The translations under genes and the position numbers were made by a program. A model generated the notes under the pieces. That model was not told the DNA's origin and made no database searches. It was given only the letters and a program-made list of their open reading frames with translations. A stretch of DNA of 64,000 nt from Karstenula rhodostoma CBS 690.94 (lineage: Eukaryota > Ascomycota > Dothideomycetes > Pleosporales > Didymosphaeriaceae). Where the stretch lies: the NCBI GenBank assembly GCA_010093485.1, contig MU001516.1, forward strand, positions 248,001 through 312,000. Direction: 5' to 3'. Shown piece by piece: positions 1 to 10,675 of the stretch (the first letter of the stretch is position 1; every line of letters starts with the position of its first letter).

Positions 1-69
1 CCAGGTATGAAACGGAATCATGAACGCCTTAGACACTTTCGTCTTCCTAGCATTCCCACACGTCCTTCA

Positions 70-949
70 CTACGGGTGACGTTTTTCTCCAGACCCCAAA
101 CTCAACGCGCTCGTCGGTGAAACAAACGAGGGGTTCCATACATGCACGTCTGTCGTGTATCTATAGCGCTTGTAGCCGCCTGACCCGTATATGTGAATAC
201 ACTGCAGAGACCGAAAGGTCCAATGCAAAAATTCGGTGTGAGATGCCCTATAGCAGCCCACGCAGACTGCGATGTCGGTGATGGCTTTCCTGTGTGCGGG
301 CGCCAGTCGCGAGGCCCAACTGCCGATGTCTTTCGGGTTATGAGTATCGAAGAGGAAGATGATTCCTTGATACGCTATTGGAGCGGTGTCGAAATAGATC
401 GCGCGGCATACTTGGGGGAGAAGGAGTACTGCTGGGACCTCTGCCTGACCTCGGAGCGAAGTGTCCCATGGCAGCAGCCTGAGTGGACCCCCGCAGAGCG
501 GGTCACGCCCATCGCAGATTGTCCGTGACCACCACATGTGTACGTTGATACAAGTCCCAGTCAGGACGTACTGCCATATCATGAGCCTGATCTCGGCTGG
601 CAGGCGGAGTAGAGAGGATTCCCGGAAATTGCGCTCGACACTGACGAGGTTAGCTTCTAAGAATAGCTTTACGTTTGCTCACGCTCACTCACGTCTTGAC
701 CAGCCATGGTGGAGTGGTCTCCAAGCTGACTAGACCATTTGCCAGCTTCACAACCTCCCAAGTCTTCTTCTCTGCTTCCGTCGAGGGCTTGGGCTCAGAC
801 TCAGCTTCACACGCAGTGGTCGAGGAAGATGATGCCCTTGAGGTATCCCACGCAATTGTGAGACGTGCAACAAGCTTGAGTGCGCACGTTAGCACAGCGA
901 TGGCCACGGCCGATATGATTATCTTGATTGCGGCCATTATAGAATTCAT
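70..949 (-). CDS. LPAEIR-motif F-box-like (DUF7730-type) protein, paralogue A
   Basis: Two exons, 949..693 and 640..70, joined by a 52-nt intron (GTGAGT donor, GCTAAC branch, GTCAG acceptor); 275 aa. An upstream in-frame ATG at 1066 would give 314 aa, but a TATATAT box at 1017-1023 favours 949. The N-terminus is hydrophobic (AAIKIIISAVAIAVLTCAL), so a signal anchor or signal peptide is likely. An acidic stretch follows, then the family hallmark: ...LVSLETTPPWLVKT at the end of exon 1, and ESSLLRLPAEIRLMIW early in exon 2. PQVCRAIYFDTA matches the family's second block (LPxxCRxxYxE). The exon-1/exon-2 intron has the same position and phase as in the paralogues at 7.3 and 9.1 kb. Such proteins are usually annotated as F-box or DUF7730 proteins; function is unknown. 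It lacks the second intron of its relatives. Confidence 0.7.
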
Positions 950-1416
950 TGGCGGTTTGGCTGAGTGGTGTTTGCAGTTGATTGCGGGAGAGTTCGGGCA
1001 GTGCTTGTGCGCCGTGATATATAGGATAATGATGATAGAAGAGTCAATCGAGTAAAGTGGGGACACAAGGAAACAGCGCTCACGCCTGGAAATTTTGCGA
1101 CGCTAGCGGAGAGGCCAATTGAGAGAGGGATACGGTATGTGTGCACGATATTGAACAGAGGAGTCTAATTAAAACTAGCAGAATTCAAACGCAACCTCGC
1201 ACCTGACTACCAAAGTACAAGCGAGTGAGACTTTTGAGCAGTACCACTTGAACTACCACATAACATCATTCAATAGTTCAGCAGCGTACGAAATTACACT
1301 GGGAGTAGGCTTGTTGGGATTCATCTGGATCAACAACCGCCCGCAAACAAGCCATATACCGAAACAAGTAACCAGTTGGACAGAGCAAAGCACATGATCT
1401 TGAAACATATGTTCTC
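950..1416. other. intergenic region
   Basis: Promoter side of paralogue A, with a TATATAT motif on the minus strand at 1017-1023 about 70 bp from the proposed start. Nothing else recognised up to the 3' end of the CorA-like gene. Confidence 0.5.
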
Positions 1417-4400
1417 CTACCTATGCGCGCTGCTGCTGTCCGTGATTTCGCCACCATTCTGCTCTGGGTCTTCACCAGCCTTTTGCCTTCGTTTTCTTGT
1501 TAACTTTCTGCGCCCTTTGAGCCTGTCTCTGTGCGCCCTGAAAGCCTCGCGGATACTCTCTTTAGGATCGAAAGCGATTTGATCGGACACTTGCACCACG
1601 GTTGTGCCTACAAGTATTGTATCCAGCAGTAAAAGCAGTACAGTTATGGCAGCCGTAAATCCTGTATCCATCCTCCGCATCCAAAGCAGTACAATAGGAC
1701 TTATTACGGCAGCAAGTGTAACCGTTATCATCCTTTTCGTGTTTTTCGAGATTGCTGTCCCTAAGGTGGAGCCTAACCAGCGCAGGAACTTGTGTGTAGG
1801 TATGTGGGCTCTGTGCTGTATCTTCATGTCCTCGCGTATTTGGGAGAAAACATGTTCCTTGTACTCGATAAGATGTAAGCTTCTGATGCCTAGTCGCACG
1901 ACATAAGCCGCAATGACGAATCCCATCGCTACAAGCACAAATTGGTATAGTGGAACACCTCCATCGAGTTCGTGGACCTGCATGCTGAAAAGGCTTGCCA
2001 CGAAAGACAAAGGAATGAAGACAAAAGCGAGCTCGGTGAGTTTTGAGACACTCTCAGCTTCCGCAATACTTTTCCGAGTGTGTATGATTTGCATCTCCGC
2101 AAGAAGAGAGTGCGAAGATGTGTCAATAAGATCCATGCAGCTGCGTAACGCGAGTTGTGTGTCTTCGGCAATTTTCTCTGAAGGAAGCACCGCTTGGGAA
2201 GTATGGATCTCAGGATCGTTCATGAACTGGACGAATGAACGCAAACTCTTATCCAAATCCCCAAGGTTGGAGCTTAGCCGGTGCAATAGTGTTCTCCAGA
2301 AGGCTATGCGTTTTTGTATCAGATCTTCATCTAATGTGTCCTCGCGGATACGTTGCAGGGAGACTCGGATGATGTCTACGAGGCTATCAGAATCGTCATG
2401 GATGGCCAGTAATAGAGCGCGGAACGGATCGTCTCGACCTTCTTTCCCTTTGACGGGAACTTGCAGAAAATGTTCAAACTCTTCTAGAGTTGATGTCGGT
2501 ATCTGCAAACTTTCTATGTACGTGCGCATATGCTTTGTCACGAACGTAGCATCGTTGCGAACGGACGAGGATGACCTAGATTTGATGAGAGTATATGGCA
2601 CGAATGGCCCATGTTCCTTAGCAGTTACCGATGCGCGATCTGCCGTTTGCGACGACAATGACGATGGTGGATGCGGGGATTCGTGTATCGGCGGTAATTG
2701 AGTTGGAGCTGGTCCGATTATCGGTGGCAGTACAGGTGGTGGGAGGACAGAGAACTGGGGTACAACAAGATCCTCGTCGACGGTCCGAGTATGCTGTATT
2801 CTAGTGCTTTTATCCGGTAAGGTGGAGCTAATATTAACCGCACCGGTCTGGGTTTGTTCCATGTCGAATCTTGTAGTCCTTCTCCTCAAAGAAGTCGACG
2901 TGGAGGCCGTATTTTTTCGATCAAGATCGATACCACTTGTTTGTGGACAACTCATATCGATGGTATCTGTACCCGGGGGTGCTACTCTTTTCATTAGCAG
3001 TGGTACCTCCTGGTGACTGTACACAACGCGGGAGGTATAGAACCATGATCACGCTGAGTAGAATAGCGAGAGTGAACATGAAGGGTGCTCCCTCGGTCGA
3101 ATAGTTCTCTGGAGGGAAACAATGGCAAAAATATAGAGTTGTCGTGAGGAGTATAAAAATGTTTCTAAAAAGAAATCCTCTCTAACTGACAGCTCAAATA
3201 TAAATGTATCAGTTTTTTTTTCTTATAAAAGAAAGTGGAAGTTGAATAGTTTCAAAAGAGATGCTGCATTCATTTGCGTTCACTTACAAGGAGGTGGAAG
3301 CACTGGTGTTGGCGAAGGATCCTCGAAATGCAATTCTTCCATCCATGCAACTACTTGTGGGGGTTGGCGGTTTCGTGAAGGGCGTACGCGTGTCCCTACA
3401 TGAATCCCTTCTTCCTTCATGATCCATTGATTACCCATAGGGATGAGTTTCTCTTGCCACGAAAAACTACTGGTTTTCCGTTCGATAATGACCACAGGCA
3501 GCGGATCTAATAGAACAACGACTGTCAACGTCAGACTTCTCTCTCTAAAAGTTGTGCTGATAGCAATTACCAAATTTGCAATCATCGAAATGCCGGCTCC
3601 ATACTGTAGCCCTCTCTTCCCAACCCACTGGATACCGAGTTTCTGGGCCTTTGGCAATGTCGCCCGGCTCGGGACAGAGATCGACATAGTGGCGCCATAT
3701 GTTTCTAGCCGCCAGCAGAGCTCCGTTGTGTTTTTCACACCCCTCTAGGGGGCACTGAACTATAGGATTCCTGTTCGAAACGAGGTCCGCCCGCAATTCC
3801 GAACTCAAAAGGGAAAATGGTAAAACAGGTCGATACCAGGTCACGGAGGAGTATCCCTGGGCAGAAGAGCGAGGGTTCCATGCGGACGCGTTTTGCCGAT
3901 GCTCAAACTTTGTTTTGTAACCCGAATGATCTAGCTGTTCCTCGAAGACGTGCGGTGGTATATCGAGTGTCGCTCCCAGTAAGTCAACCAATGAAGGATT
4001 CAGGTCCTCTACCAGTATGACTCGCTGCTCGCAAGTATCTTCCACGGTTCGCAATGTGCCATAAAACTCTATATATGATGGAGGCGATGATCTTTCTGGC
4101 CAAGGCTCTATTCGTCTGGGGCATTGATGGTATTCGCCCTTATGGCGGTCATATATAACGATTTTAGAACTCCAGCTATGGCGTGTCTCGGTGGTAGCGA
4201 CGTTATCGAAGCAGCGAAGGTGATCAGCCAGCCGGCCAATGTTATTTCGATAATTTCTTACTTCATCGGGGATAGATGGCGGAGCCAACGTTGCATCCTG
4301 CTTTTTCCTCCTATTTTTGCTTGACGCATTCCCTGTCACCCAATTCAAGAAAGGATTGGCTTTCTTTCGTGGCAGTACAGAAGATTCTTCTTGACGCAAA

Positions 4401-4690
4401 GTTGTGTTTTGGCGAGATGGTCCAGAAGGCAACGGTGCTTCTATCGGATCGGATGGCAAGTTCACTGAAGAAGCACTGGAGGGTGGCAGCGGCACCTGGG
4501 CTGCTTCGGCTATGTAGTCATGAGCAATCTCATTTCTGTGTCCCCCATTCCCACCCTTCTCTTGGTCTCCTTCACCTGATGATCTCTGGCCTTCAACATC
4601 CTCAGGTGACGCACACGGCTCATTCTTTGAGGCTTCCTCAGCACCGCCACTCGTATCATTTTGGACTTCCATTGATTCGCAAAGATGCAA
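1417..4690 (-). CDS. CorA-like membrane transporter (fungal Mg2+/Zn2+ CorA/ZntB-like)
   Basis: Exon 1 is 4690..3571 (an ATG at 4672 is also possible). A 49-nt intron (3570..3522) leads to exon 2, 3521..3288, which reads CKFVVVLLDPLPVVII across the junction. A GTAAGT donor lies at 3287. The last exon ends at 1417 and is open from about 3024, but its start is unresolved: the obvious acceptor at 3109 gives an in-frame TAG, so the true acceptor is probably near 2980. The N-terminal half carries the fungal CorA-like signature VILVEDLNPSLVDLLGATLD. The C-terminal half has a long helical region, then two membrane segments (LAFVFIPLSFVASLFSMQV and a second around YQFVLVAMGFVIAAYVV), plus a further hydrophobic pair near the end. 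The canonical CorA GMN motif appears as SMQ, so ion selectivity cannot be inferred. Likely an integral membrane protein; substrate unknown. Confidence 0.75.
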
Positions 4691-5086
4691 ACATTCGACA
4701 CAATATTGACAGAAATGCGCGAGTTGATACTGCCCAAAAGGCTGAGGAGTTCGAGTGAGGCTGGGGCGCTTAGACCCCCTCTCACACGTGAAGCGAGTTG
4801 ATCCCGATTGGCTATTTTTCTAAGCGATAGTATCACAACATGATGTGGAAATAATCATTCAACGTACACATGCTGAAGTAAGTAAGCGCTACTGACTAAT
4901 TGTCAGCTACGCCGCCCCGACTTCTTCCCAGCCACCGCTATTTTGCTCGGTTGATACCACCACACCATATTCATTGCAAGCCGTCAGCGTCATTTCAAAC
5001 CGTAAAAGGTACTCTCGCGATAGTTATTTCGACGTTCATCGCTACAGTGACGAATATGCGGTTTGCAGTATCTTTGCCGCGTCTGT
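4691..5086. promoter_or_regulatory. divergent intergenic region, CorA-like / Fig1
   Basis: About 400 bp between the start of the CorA-like gene (minus) and the Fig1 gene (plus). It must hold both promoters. No clear TATA box or repeat was recognised. Confidence 0.4.
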
Positions 5087-5952
5087 ATGGCCGAGCCACG
5101 TGTTACTTATCGACTGACCGAAAGCACAGGGTTCATCCCATTTGTTGGGTTTCATCATGTTCTGATGATGCTTCAAACATTCAGTATTATTCTCACGTGT
5201 ACGTTGGAAAGACACTGGAGTTTCATCATATGCTAAGCTCAACCACAGCGATAGTGTTAGCGGGTTGCTCGAGCTACTCTTCCATGACCAACGTATATAT
5301 ACTTGGATTGTCATACACCAATTCAACGACGTCGAATCTGATCCCAGACGAAAAGAGTCTCCCAAGGATTATGAGTGAATTTAAAGGCGATTCACAGCTG
5401 GACGTCCGCACGGGCTATTTCGGGATGTGTGTACACCAGCGCGGTGTCGTTTGGCTTTGCAGCTCCGATGCATCTGGCCTTGCGATACAAGTTGGACAAG
5501 ATAATGACCCGCTAAACCTCATCGGCGCAGCTGAAAAGTTCAAGGGCGATGTCATTTTCTCTGGGCTGCTGTTCATGGCTATCGTTCTTGCCTTCACGAG
5601 CATTCTACTCCTAGCCACTTTTCCCGGTTGGCATCAGGAGATAGACAGAGAAACAGGCTCAGAGGTGGATATTAAGCCCTTTCCTTCTAGACCCATTTCA
5701 TATGTCGCTCTGGCGTGTAGCTTCGTCGCCACTGTACTGTTACTTATCTCGAGCTTGTGGCAACATATTGGATCAGTAGGAGCAGCGGCCATGGCAGAAA
5801 TTGCGTATCAGGGTAACGTCCATACTGATATTGGGACACAAGCAGTTTCAATGACGTGGGCAAGCTTTATGGCTACCCTTATAGTGACATTGGGACTTCA
5901 CGCTATGATTTGGTCCCTCGCCATCTTGGATAGGCTTACGGACGAAGATTGA
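5087..5952 (+). CDS. FIG1: Fig1-family membrane protein (Ca2+ regulator / membrane fusion)
   Basis: Two exons, 5087..5198 and 5249..5952, with a 50-nt intron (GTACGT donor, GCTAAG branch, ACCACAG acceptor); 271 aa. Splicing joins TGFIPFVGFHHVLMML to IVLAGCSSYSSMTNVYILGL, restoring a complete first membrane helix. Reading straight through from an upstream ATG would destroy it, which decides the start. Four membrane segments are visible: residues ~20-45, then around SGLLFMAIVLAFTSILL, YVALACSFVATVLLLI and SFMATLIVTLGLHAMI. The extracellular loop has the Fig1 hallmarks GYFGMCV and WLCSS. In yeast, Fig1 acts at the plasma membrane during mating in Ca2+ influx and cell fusion; in filamentous fungi homologues affect sexual development and hyphal growth. 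Role here is inferred from family. Confidence 0.88.
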
Positions 5953-6088
5953 TGGAATTTGACGAAAGGTTGCTGAAACTCTGTTCTTTATCTATCCCTC
6001 TAGCTTTGGTGTCCCGTATCTAGCCTTCTATGTCCATTCAATCTCTGTAATCGAGCAGTATGTAATCCATCACGTTACTTAACCATGA

Positions 6089-6144
6089 CATGTGGGGATC
6101 CCGGAGTCGTGGAAGACAATAGGGAGGCGCCCGTGGGTGCCCGT
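6089..6144 (-). repeat. dispersed repeat R1, fragment
   Basis: 56 bp almost identical, in inverted orientation, to 12284-12339; only two or three single-base differences were found by eye. The shared core includes GGGGATCCCGGAGTCGTG and GACAATAGGGAGGCGCCC. Weaker similarity continues to the right in GTTGGGGTG(A)TCGG. Confidence 0.75.
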
Positions 6145-6291
6145 TGGGAGGGCGCCCGCGAGGAGGAGGGAGTGTTGGGGTGATCGGTGGGGTGAGTCAC
6201 GTGTGACCGTGGCTCTGGGATTATCGTCGCCTCAACCATCTCAACACTGCTCAACCACTATGGAACAGAGCGATGAGTCACAGACGTAGTA

Positions 6292-6298
6292 TATAAAT
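6292..6298 (+). promoter_or_regulatory. possible TATA box (orphan)
   Basis: TATAAAT within a promoter-like context, 43 bp before the ATG at 6341. The downstream frame is only 54 codons and resembles no known protein, so the promoter may be inactive or drive a non-coding or unrecognised transcript. Confidence 0.3.
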
Positions 6299-7277
6299 CG
6301 AGGAGGCGCTGCAGTCTCTCGCTCATCACGATCGACTATCATGATGCACTGCCCTCCGCACCCAGACTCCGGTCGCCTTGATGACCCACACATCCTCTAC
6401 TTAACCATGTATGTCCTAACAAACCAAACACTACATACATCATTTTCCACATCGCCTTCACGCCTCTTGAAAGCAATGCGTAGCCTGATACCATGTATAT
6501 GACCTCATTAAAAACTCAGCGATGACTGAGCGGAAATTCCAGACATGAATGCTAGGAACTCATCTAGTGAGAGCACATCATGTGAAAATCGTACCTACGC
6601 ACCCTAATCACTGATTTTTAACCACACCTTTCTGAAATTTTCGATTGCACAAGCGCGCGGTAAAAAAACATTAAGATTGGTAGCAACAATACCATCCCCA
6701 CATCTCCCAGCATCATCACTACCTCGTTTGCAAAACGAGAGAGGCTGTACCCAGCTGCACGTTTCACTCTCCGGTACAATTATCTTTATTTTGGAATGAA
6801 ATAGGACCGTGTCGACCCTATTTGGCACGTAACAGCACACTCTTCTCGGCCTCGACACTCAATACAATGATACTCAGCTGTCATCTTATATTAGGATACT
6901 TCGCAGCCTTACTCCATCTACACTACTTCGTGGCCATTGATGGGAGGTGTTCTACAAAATACTTTCCCTTTTTGCCTTGTCCCCTCATTTAGACCACCGA
7001 TCTACCTCGTGTTCACCCATGAGCGCAAAACTTTCGAATTGTAGTTCCAAGAAAATCCAAACCCTTCGTAAAATACAATTGAACCATAAAATTTCTTGCA
7101 TGCAAAGAAGCTTTCACAGAGAACCTCCCAGATAATTGCCCTTCCCTTTTTCGAATACCTCGATATCGAATTTGCTCCGTTCGCCACACTCGTGCTGAGA
7201 GTCTTGTGAGGAACGAGATTTCGACGTTGTCTCATCCAAATCCCTATGAAAAGAACTCCATGGACGATTGCGTGCCT

Positions 7278-8354
7278 CTACTCAACATCATCTTCATCGG
7301 ATGACTGCTCGTTGAATGACTCAATGTAGGCTATATATGACGGAACCATATGCCTGGGTGCTCGTTCGACAATCACCTCAACATCGGTACCCACCTCGAT
7401 TTTGGCCTGTTCCTGGATGATATCGATGAACTGCTCTGCTGTCCAACCGGCATAGTACTCGTTGCATTCGGAAATGGAATATTCCACATCTCTACCCGTA
7501 AGGTGACACCAATAGCCTTCAGCGAAATCTTCCACATCGTAGCCGCCGCTGAGATGTAGTTTGCGAAGTGTGGGGAAGACAGGCCCGAATGCGAGGCTGG
7601 AATCCCCCTGCTGCAGCTTACTGGCAAGAAACCTGATATACATGCTGGCGGGAAGGCGAATGTTGCCGATAACCTCTGTCTGCCATGGAGGACAGTGGGA
7701 GAGCCAGCTCTGCATGAGAGCCCCTATATGGGTCCAAAGAGAATGGTCAAAGGTAAACTTGCTAAGCTGGAAACTAGACTTCTTCTCGTTAGCAATTGCA
7801 TTACAGTAAAAAACCTGTTCGAGCCTAGGTCGAATGATTGCGCCCCGCATCTCGACCTGGAGATCTCACAGGGTACGAAATCTTTCAATGGGATTATGTA
7901 TTGACGTACCCGAGTGTCGCAGTTTCTGAATAGGCTTGTCTACACACTTCCCGCAAGCGGAACGGCATGCTAGTGCTTCTAGTCCTGCTCCCATCGCAGT
8001 CGTAGCTATCCCTGCTTGCCTTCAGACCGACGTAGCGACGGCAGTCACAGTTCACGAGGATACAGAGCCCTTTGAATCGCCGCACATTGATAGTATATCC
8101 GCCTAGAGCATATTGGAAGATGCGGTTGCGAATTTCGGCAGGAAGGCGGAGTAAGGGAGATTCGATCGCGTTGCGCTTCACCCTATAACGATGGCAGCCA
8201 CAACATTCATTCATACCATTGGTAGAGATCATGATACTTACGTCGCCACCAGGTGATCAGGTGTCTCGGACAGATCGAGGAGACCGTTCTGCAAGAGGCG
8301 GACCGCCGGGAACTTGCGCGCGACAATGCCTTTCGTAGAATCAGGTTCGTCCAT
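7278..8354 (-). CDS. LPAEIR-motif F-box-like (DUF7730-type) protein, paralogue D
   Basis: Three exons, 8354..8242, 8182..7910 and 7773..7278; 293 aa. Intron 1 is 59 nt (GTAAGT donor, TTATAG acceptor). Intron 2 is 136 nt (GTACGT donor, TGCTAAC branch, GTCTAG acceptor). The exon-1 protein ends NGLLDLSETPDHLVAT. Exon 2 begins RNAIESPLLRLPAEIRNRIF and ends at LREVCRQAYSETATLG. Exon 3 is less conserved and ends in an acidic tail (SSDEDDVE). The intron positions and phases (both phase 2) match paralogues E and F, so these are recent relatives in tandem. The start MDEPDST lies about 80 bp from a TATATAAA box. No enzymatic motif; the N-terminal half is F-box-like by its LP..IR..I pattern, but SCF function is unproven. 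Confidence 0.75.
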
Positions 8355-8432
8355 CTTCGTTGCTCGGTGTTGTGTTGCGTTGACTGAAGCGAAGTACCCA
8401 GAGGTGCTCCACAGACTGAGGGGAGACACGAC

Positions 8433-8440
8433 TTTATATA
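8433..8440 (-). promoter_or_regulatory. TATA box of paralogue D
   Basis: Reads TATATAAA on the minus strand, about 80 bp upstream of the proposed ATG at 8354. It supports that start rather than the in-frame ATG at 8429. Confidence 0.6.
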
Positions 8441-8653
8441 GCAGGGTGCCTTTGCCCGTGCGGCTATTCCTCGGGCGCCCAGAGTAAGCTGAGCGTGTGA
8501 TATCAGAATGAAAGCTCAGGGTTCTTGCGAGGTTTTTGATTTAAAGGGTGGTAGGTGCACTATCCTGAAAGAGCGCGGGTCCCTATTAAGTAAGGTGAAA
8601 GTAACTAACGGCAAGAGCCACGATTTCTTACCATCCTGAGCTACACATCATTA

Positions 8654-8750
8654 AAATATGATACTTCGCGAGCCTGGGTAAGCCGCGGCAAAATTCAATA
8701 AAGGAGCTCGGCGGGGTACTAAAACACAAAAATTTCAAACAGCTCAAGTC
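8654..8750 (+). repeat. dispersed repeat R1, degenerate copy flanked by 11-bp direct repeats
   Basis: 97 bp similar to about 12335-12430: both contain CTTCGCGAGC, a CGGCAAA block, GGGGT(A/G)C(T/C)AAAACAC and CAAACAGCTCAA in the same order and spacing. The copy is bounded by identical ACACATCATTA at 8643-8653 and 8751-8761, as expected of a target-site duplication. Many differences are C-to-T, compatible with repeat-induced point mutation. Confidence 0.6.
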
Positions 8751-9085
8751 ACACATCATTATTAAAGTGAATTCTTTCTGCATTGACCAAATATAATGAC
8801 AGTAGAATCTTTTAGCATAAGCCATCCATTCCTCAGTCTCCTCAGATGCCTAAGCGAGATGAACATGAAGCAACCTTACTGTAATCCAAAAACAATCTGT
8901 GGGGCTTCAACAAAGAACCCGGAGAGAATCCCATGACTTAATTCATTCACATACAATCCCTCGACACATCTCGGAAACCTTTTTCCTATTTAACCTTTAG
9001 TTCTGTTCCCATAGGCCGTGTAGTCTCCCTCTTTCCATTGGCTATTAATCACCGTCAAGCACCTGAGATGTCTTTCTCCATCTGA

Positions 9086-10090
9086 TTAGCCCTGTTTGAA
9101 GAAGGCCAAGTCCGTCGGTGACCCGTCAAGTATGAGCTCGACACCCTTGCCCTCAACCTCGGTGAATATTTGCCGAATAAGGCTAACAAATTGGTCACCG
9201 CTCCATCCTGCGTATCGACCGCGTATCTGCGCCTCGTGTGTGAAGATATCCACGTCGTCGATAGCATGCTCCTTTGCCAAGCCCCATAATGCGAACCCGC
9301 ACAGCGGATAACCGCCACGCGCGTAGACATACTTAACGCATGGAAATTTGTCCGATATGACAGTGCCACCACGCATGCGAGAGTACCCTAGATGCGGCAC
9401 GTAGGCTTGTGCAGGCATGGTTATGCTCGATATAGCCTCGAAATGCGCGGTTGTCAAGGATCTGGCCCAAACGCCCACCGTGGGCAGAAGCAAAGAAAGC
9501 TTAGTGAAGGTTGCAGCATTGATATGAAAGCTGTTAAGTGCGTATCTTTGTGGGAAAGATCGTCAGTGACGTTCAGTAATGAGGGCAGACTAATCAATCT
9601 TACCCTTTAGTGACACTCTCACTATAAGCCATTCGACACACTTGGGGCAGATAGAACGGAAACTCTTTGCAGCCTGTGCTGATCTGCTTCTTTCCATCAC
9701 CCGATTCCCACTCGACATGTACGTCCAGATTCATGCGGAAACGGTTGGCGGAGACCTGGGCAATGAGTATCTTCTTGTACAGACCATATATTTTGAGTTG
9801 TTTCACCTTCGTGCCGTACCCGATCTCGATGTCGTACCCACTCAGGGCAAGCTCGAAGATTCGATTCCTGATCTCAGCAGGCAGGCGCAAAAGAGGTGAC
9901 TCGATTGCATTGCTCCTTGCACTGAACGAGGTTAGTCCAAGGGGCTGCGACTCGGGGCAAATACTTACACCTCCACCAAATGCTTCGGTGTCTCGCTCAG
10001 ATCCAGGAGACCGTTCTCGAGCAGCCGAACACCCTGTTCTGACGCCATATGGTGCCGCAGTTGCCAGCCTAAGGACGTTCCAGATTCCAT
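9086..10090 (-). CDS. LPAEIR-motif F-box-like (DUF7730-type) protein, paralogue E
   Basis: Three exons, 10090..9969, 9921..9604 and 9530..9086; 294 aa. A second in-frame ATG at 10048 would give 280 aa. Intron 1 is 47 nt (GTAAGT donor, ACTAAC branch, GTTCAG acceptor); intron 2 is 73 nt (GTAAGA donor, TTAACAG acceptor). Exon 1 ends NGLLDLSETPKHLVEV. Exon 2 holds ARSNAIESPLLRLPAEIRNR and ends LPQVCRMAYSESVTKG. Exon 3 continues GFHINAATFTKLSLLLP and ends near PTDLAFFKQG. It is the closest relative of paralogue D in exons 1-2 with identical intron phases; exon 3 has diverged strongly, as expected if the C-terminal half is the variable, perhaps ligand-binding, part. Function unknown. Confidence 0.75.
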
Positions 10091-10675
10091 CGCGTGCGAG
10101 GTGGAGTGCGCGGAATAAGGGCGATATGTCAGGTAGAAGTAGGGCAAAGGCGGCCAACGCCTGTCAAGCCCAATCAAAGAAGCGGGGTGTCCAAGCTTGT
10201 GCGGGCAATAACGCGGTTGTTGGGAAGGTGAGGGTAGAAAAGAGAATTGTGTCCCGGCGTTTGCCCAAACTCAAACCACGGGCGCAACAGTAGCGCGAAC
10301 GATTGATACTTTGTCTACCCACTTACAACGCTTCTTTTGTGTTAATTTTGGGCGGCAGTCCATATTTGCCTACTACTTTACGGGACTCTACTTTGTGGTT
10401 CGTGTCAACAATCAGAAAATCATAGCCATTCAAATTCAATACCCTCATGCATGGTTCCCTTCATGTTTGTCTTGGCTTTATTAACATCTCTATAATTACG
10501 GGTCTGCAGAACTAGCAGCAGGTACTAAAGAATACTGACACTGACATGCCAATTTCAACAGAACCTTTGTAGAGTGATTCCAACTTGGCATGGTCCTTTA
10601 GATCACTAGAGCGCTTTTGTGCTTAAAAGCCAGGCTCTCATCTTCTCAACGTAAGATCTTCCCACAGATTCATGT
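10091..10675. other. intergenic region with repeat R2
   Basis: Promoter side of paralogue E, and a copy of the dispersed repeat R2 at 10349-10420. No gene recognised. Confidence 0.45.
10349..10420 (+). repeat. dispersed repeat R2, copy 1
   Basis: Matches 34445-34524: both run TTGGGCGGCAGTC, then TTTACGGGAC, then GTGGTTCGTGTC and CAATCAGA. Differences are largely C-to-T (for example GGACTCTACTTTGTGG here against GGACCCCACTTCGTGG there), the direction expected of repeat-induced point mutation. Confidence 0.65.

Larger units (their letters stand above)
5953..7277. other. gene-poor region with repeat copy and orphan TATA
   Basis: No convincing gene. It holds one copy of a dispersed repeat (6089-6144) and a TATAAAT at 6292-6298 followed 43 bp later by an ATG (6341) that opens a 54-codon frame of unknown meaning. 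The rest (6350-7270) is A+T-richer with no recognised coding signal. Confidence 0.45.
8355..9085. other. intergenic region with repeat copy
   Basis: Holds the TATA box of paralogue D and a degenerate repeat copy at 8654-8750. The remainder up to the 3' end of paralogue E shows nothing recognisable. Confidence 0.45.
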
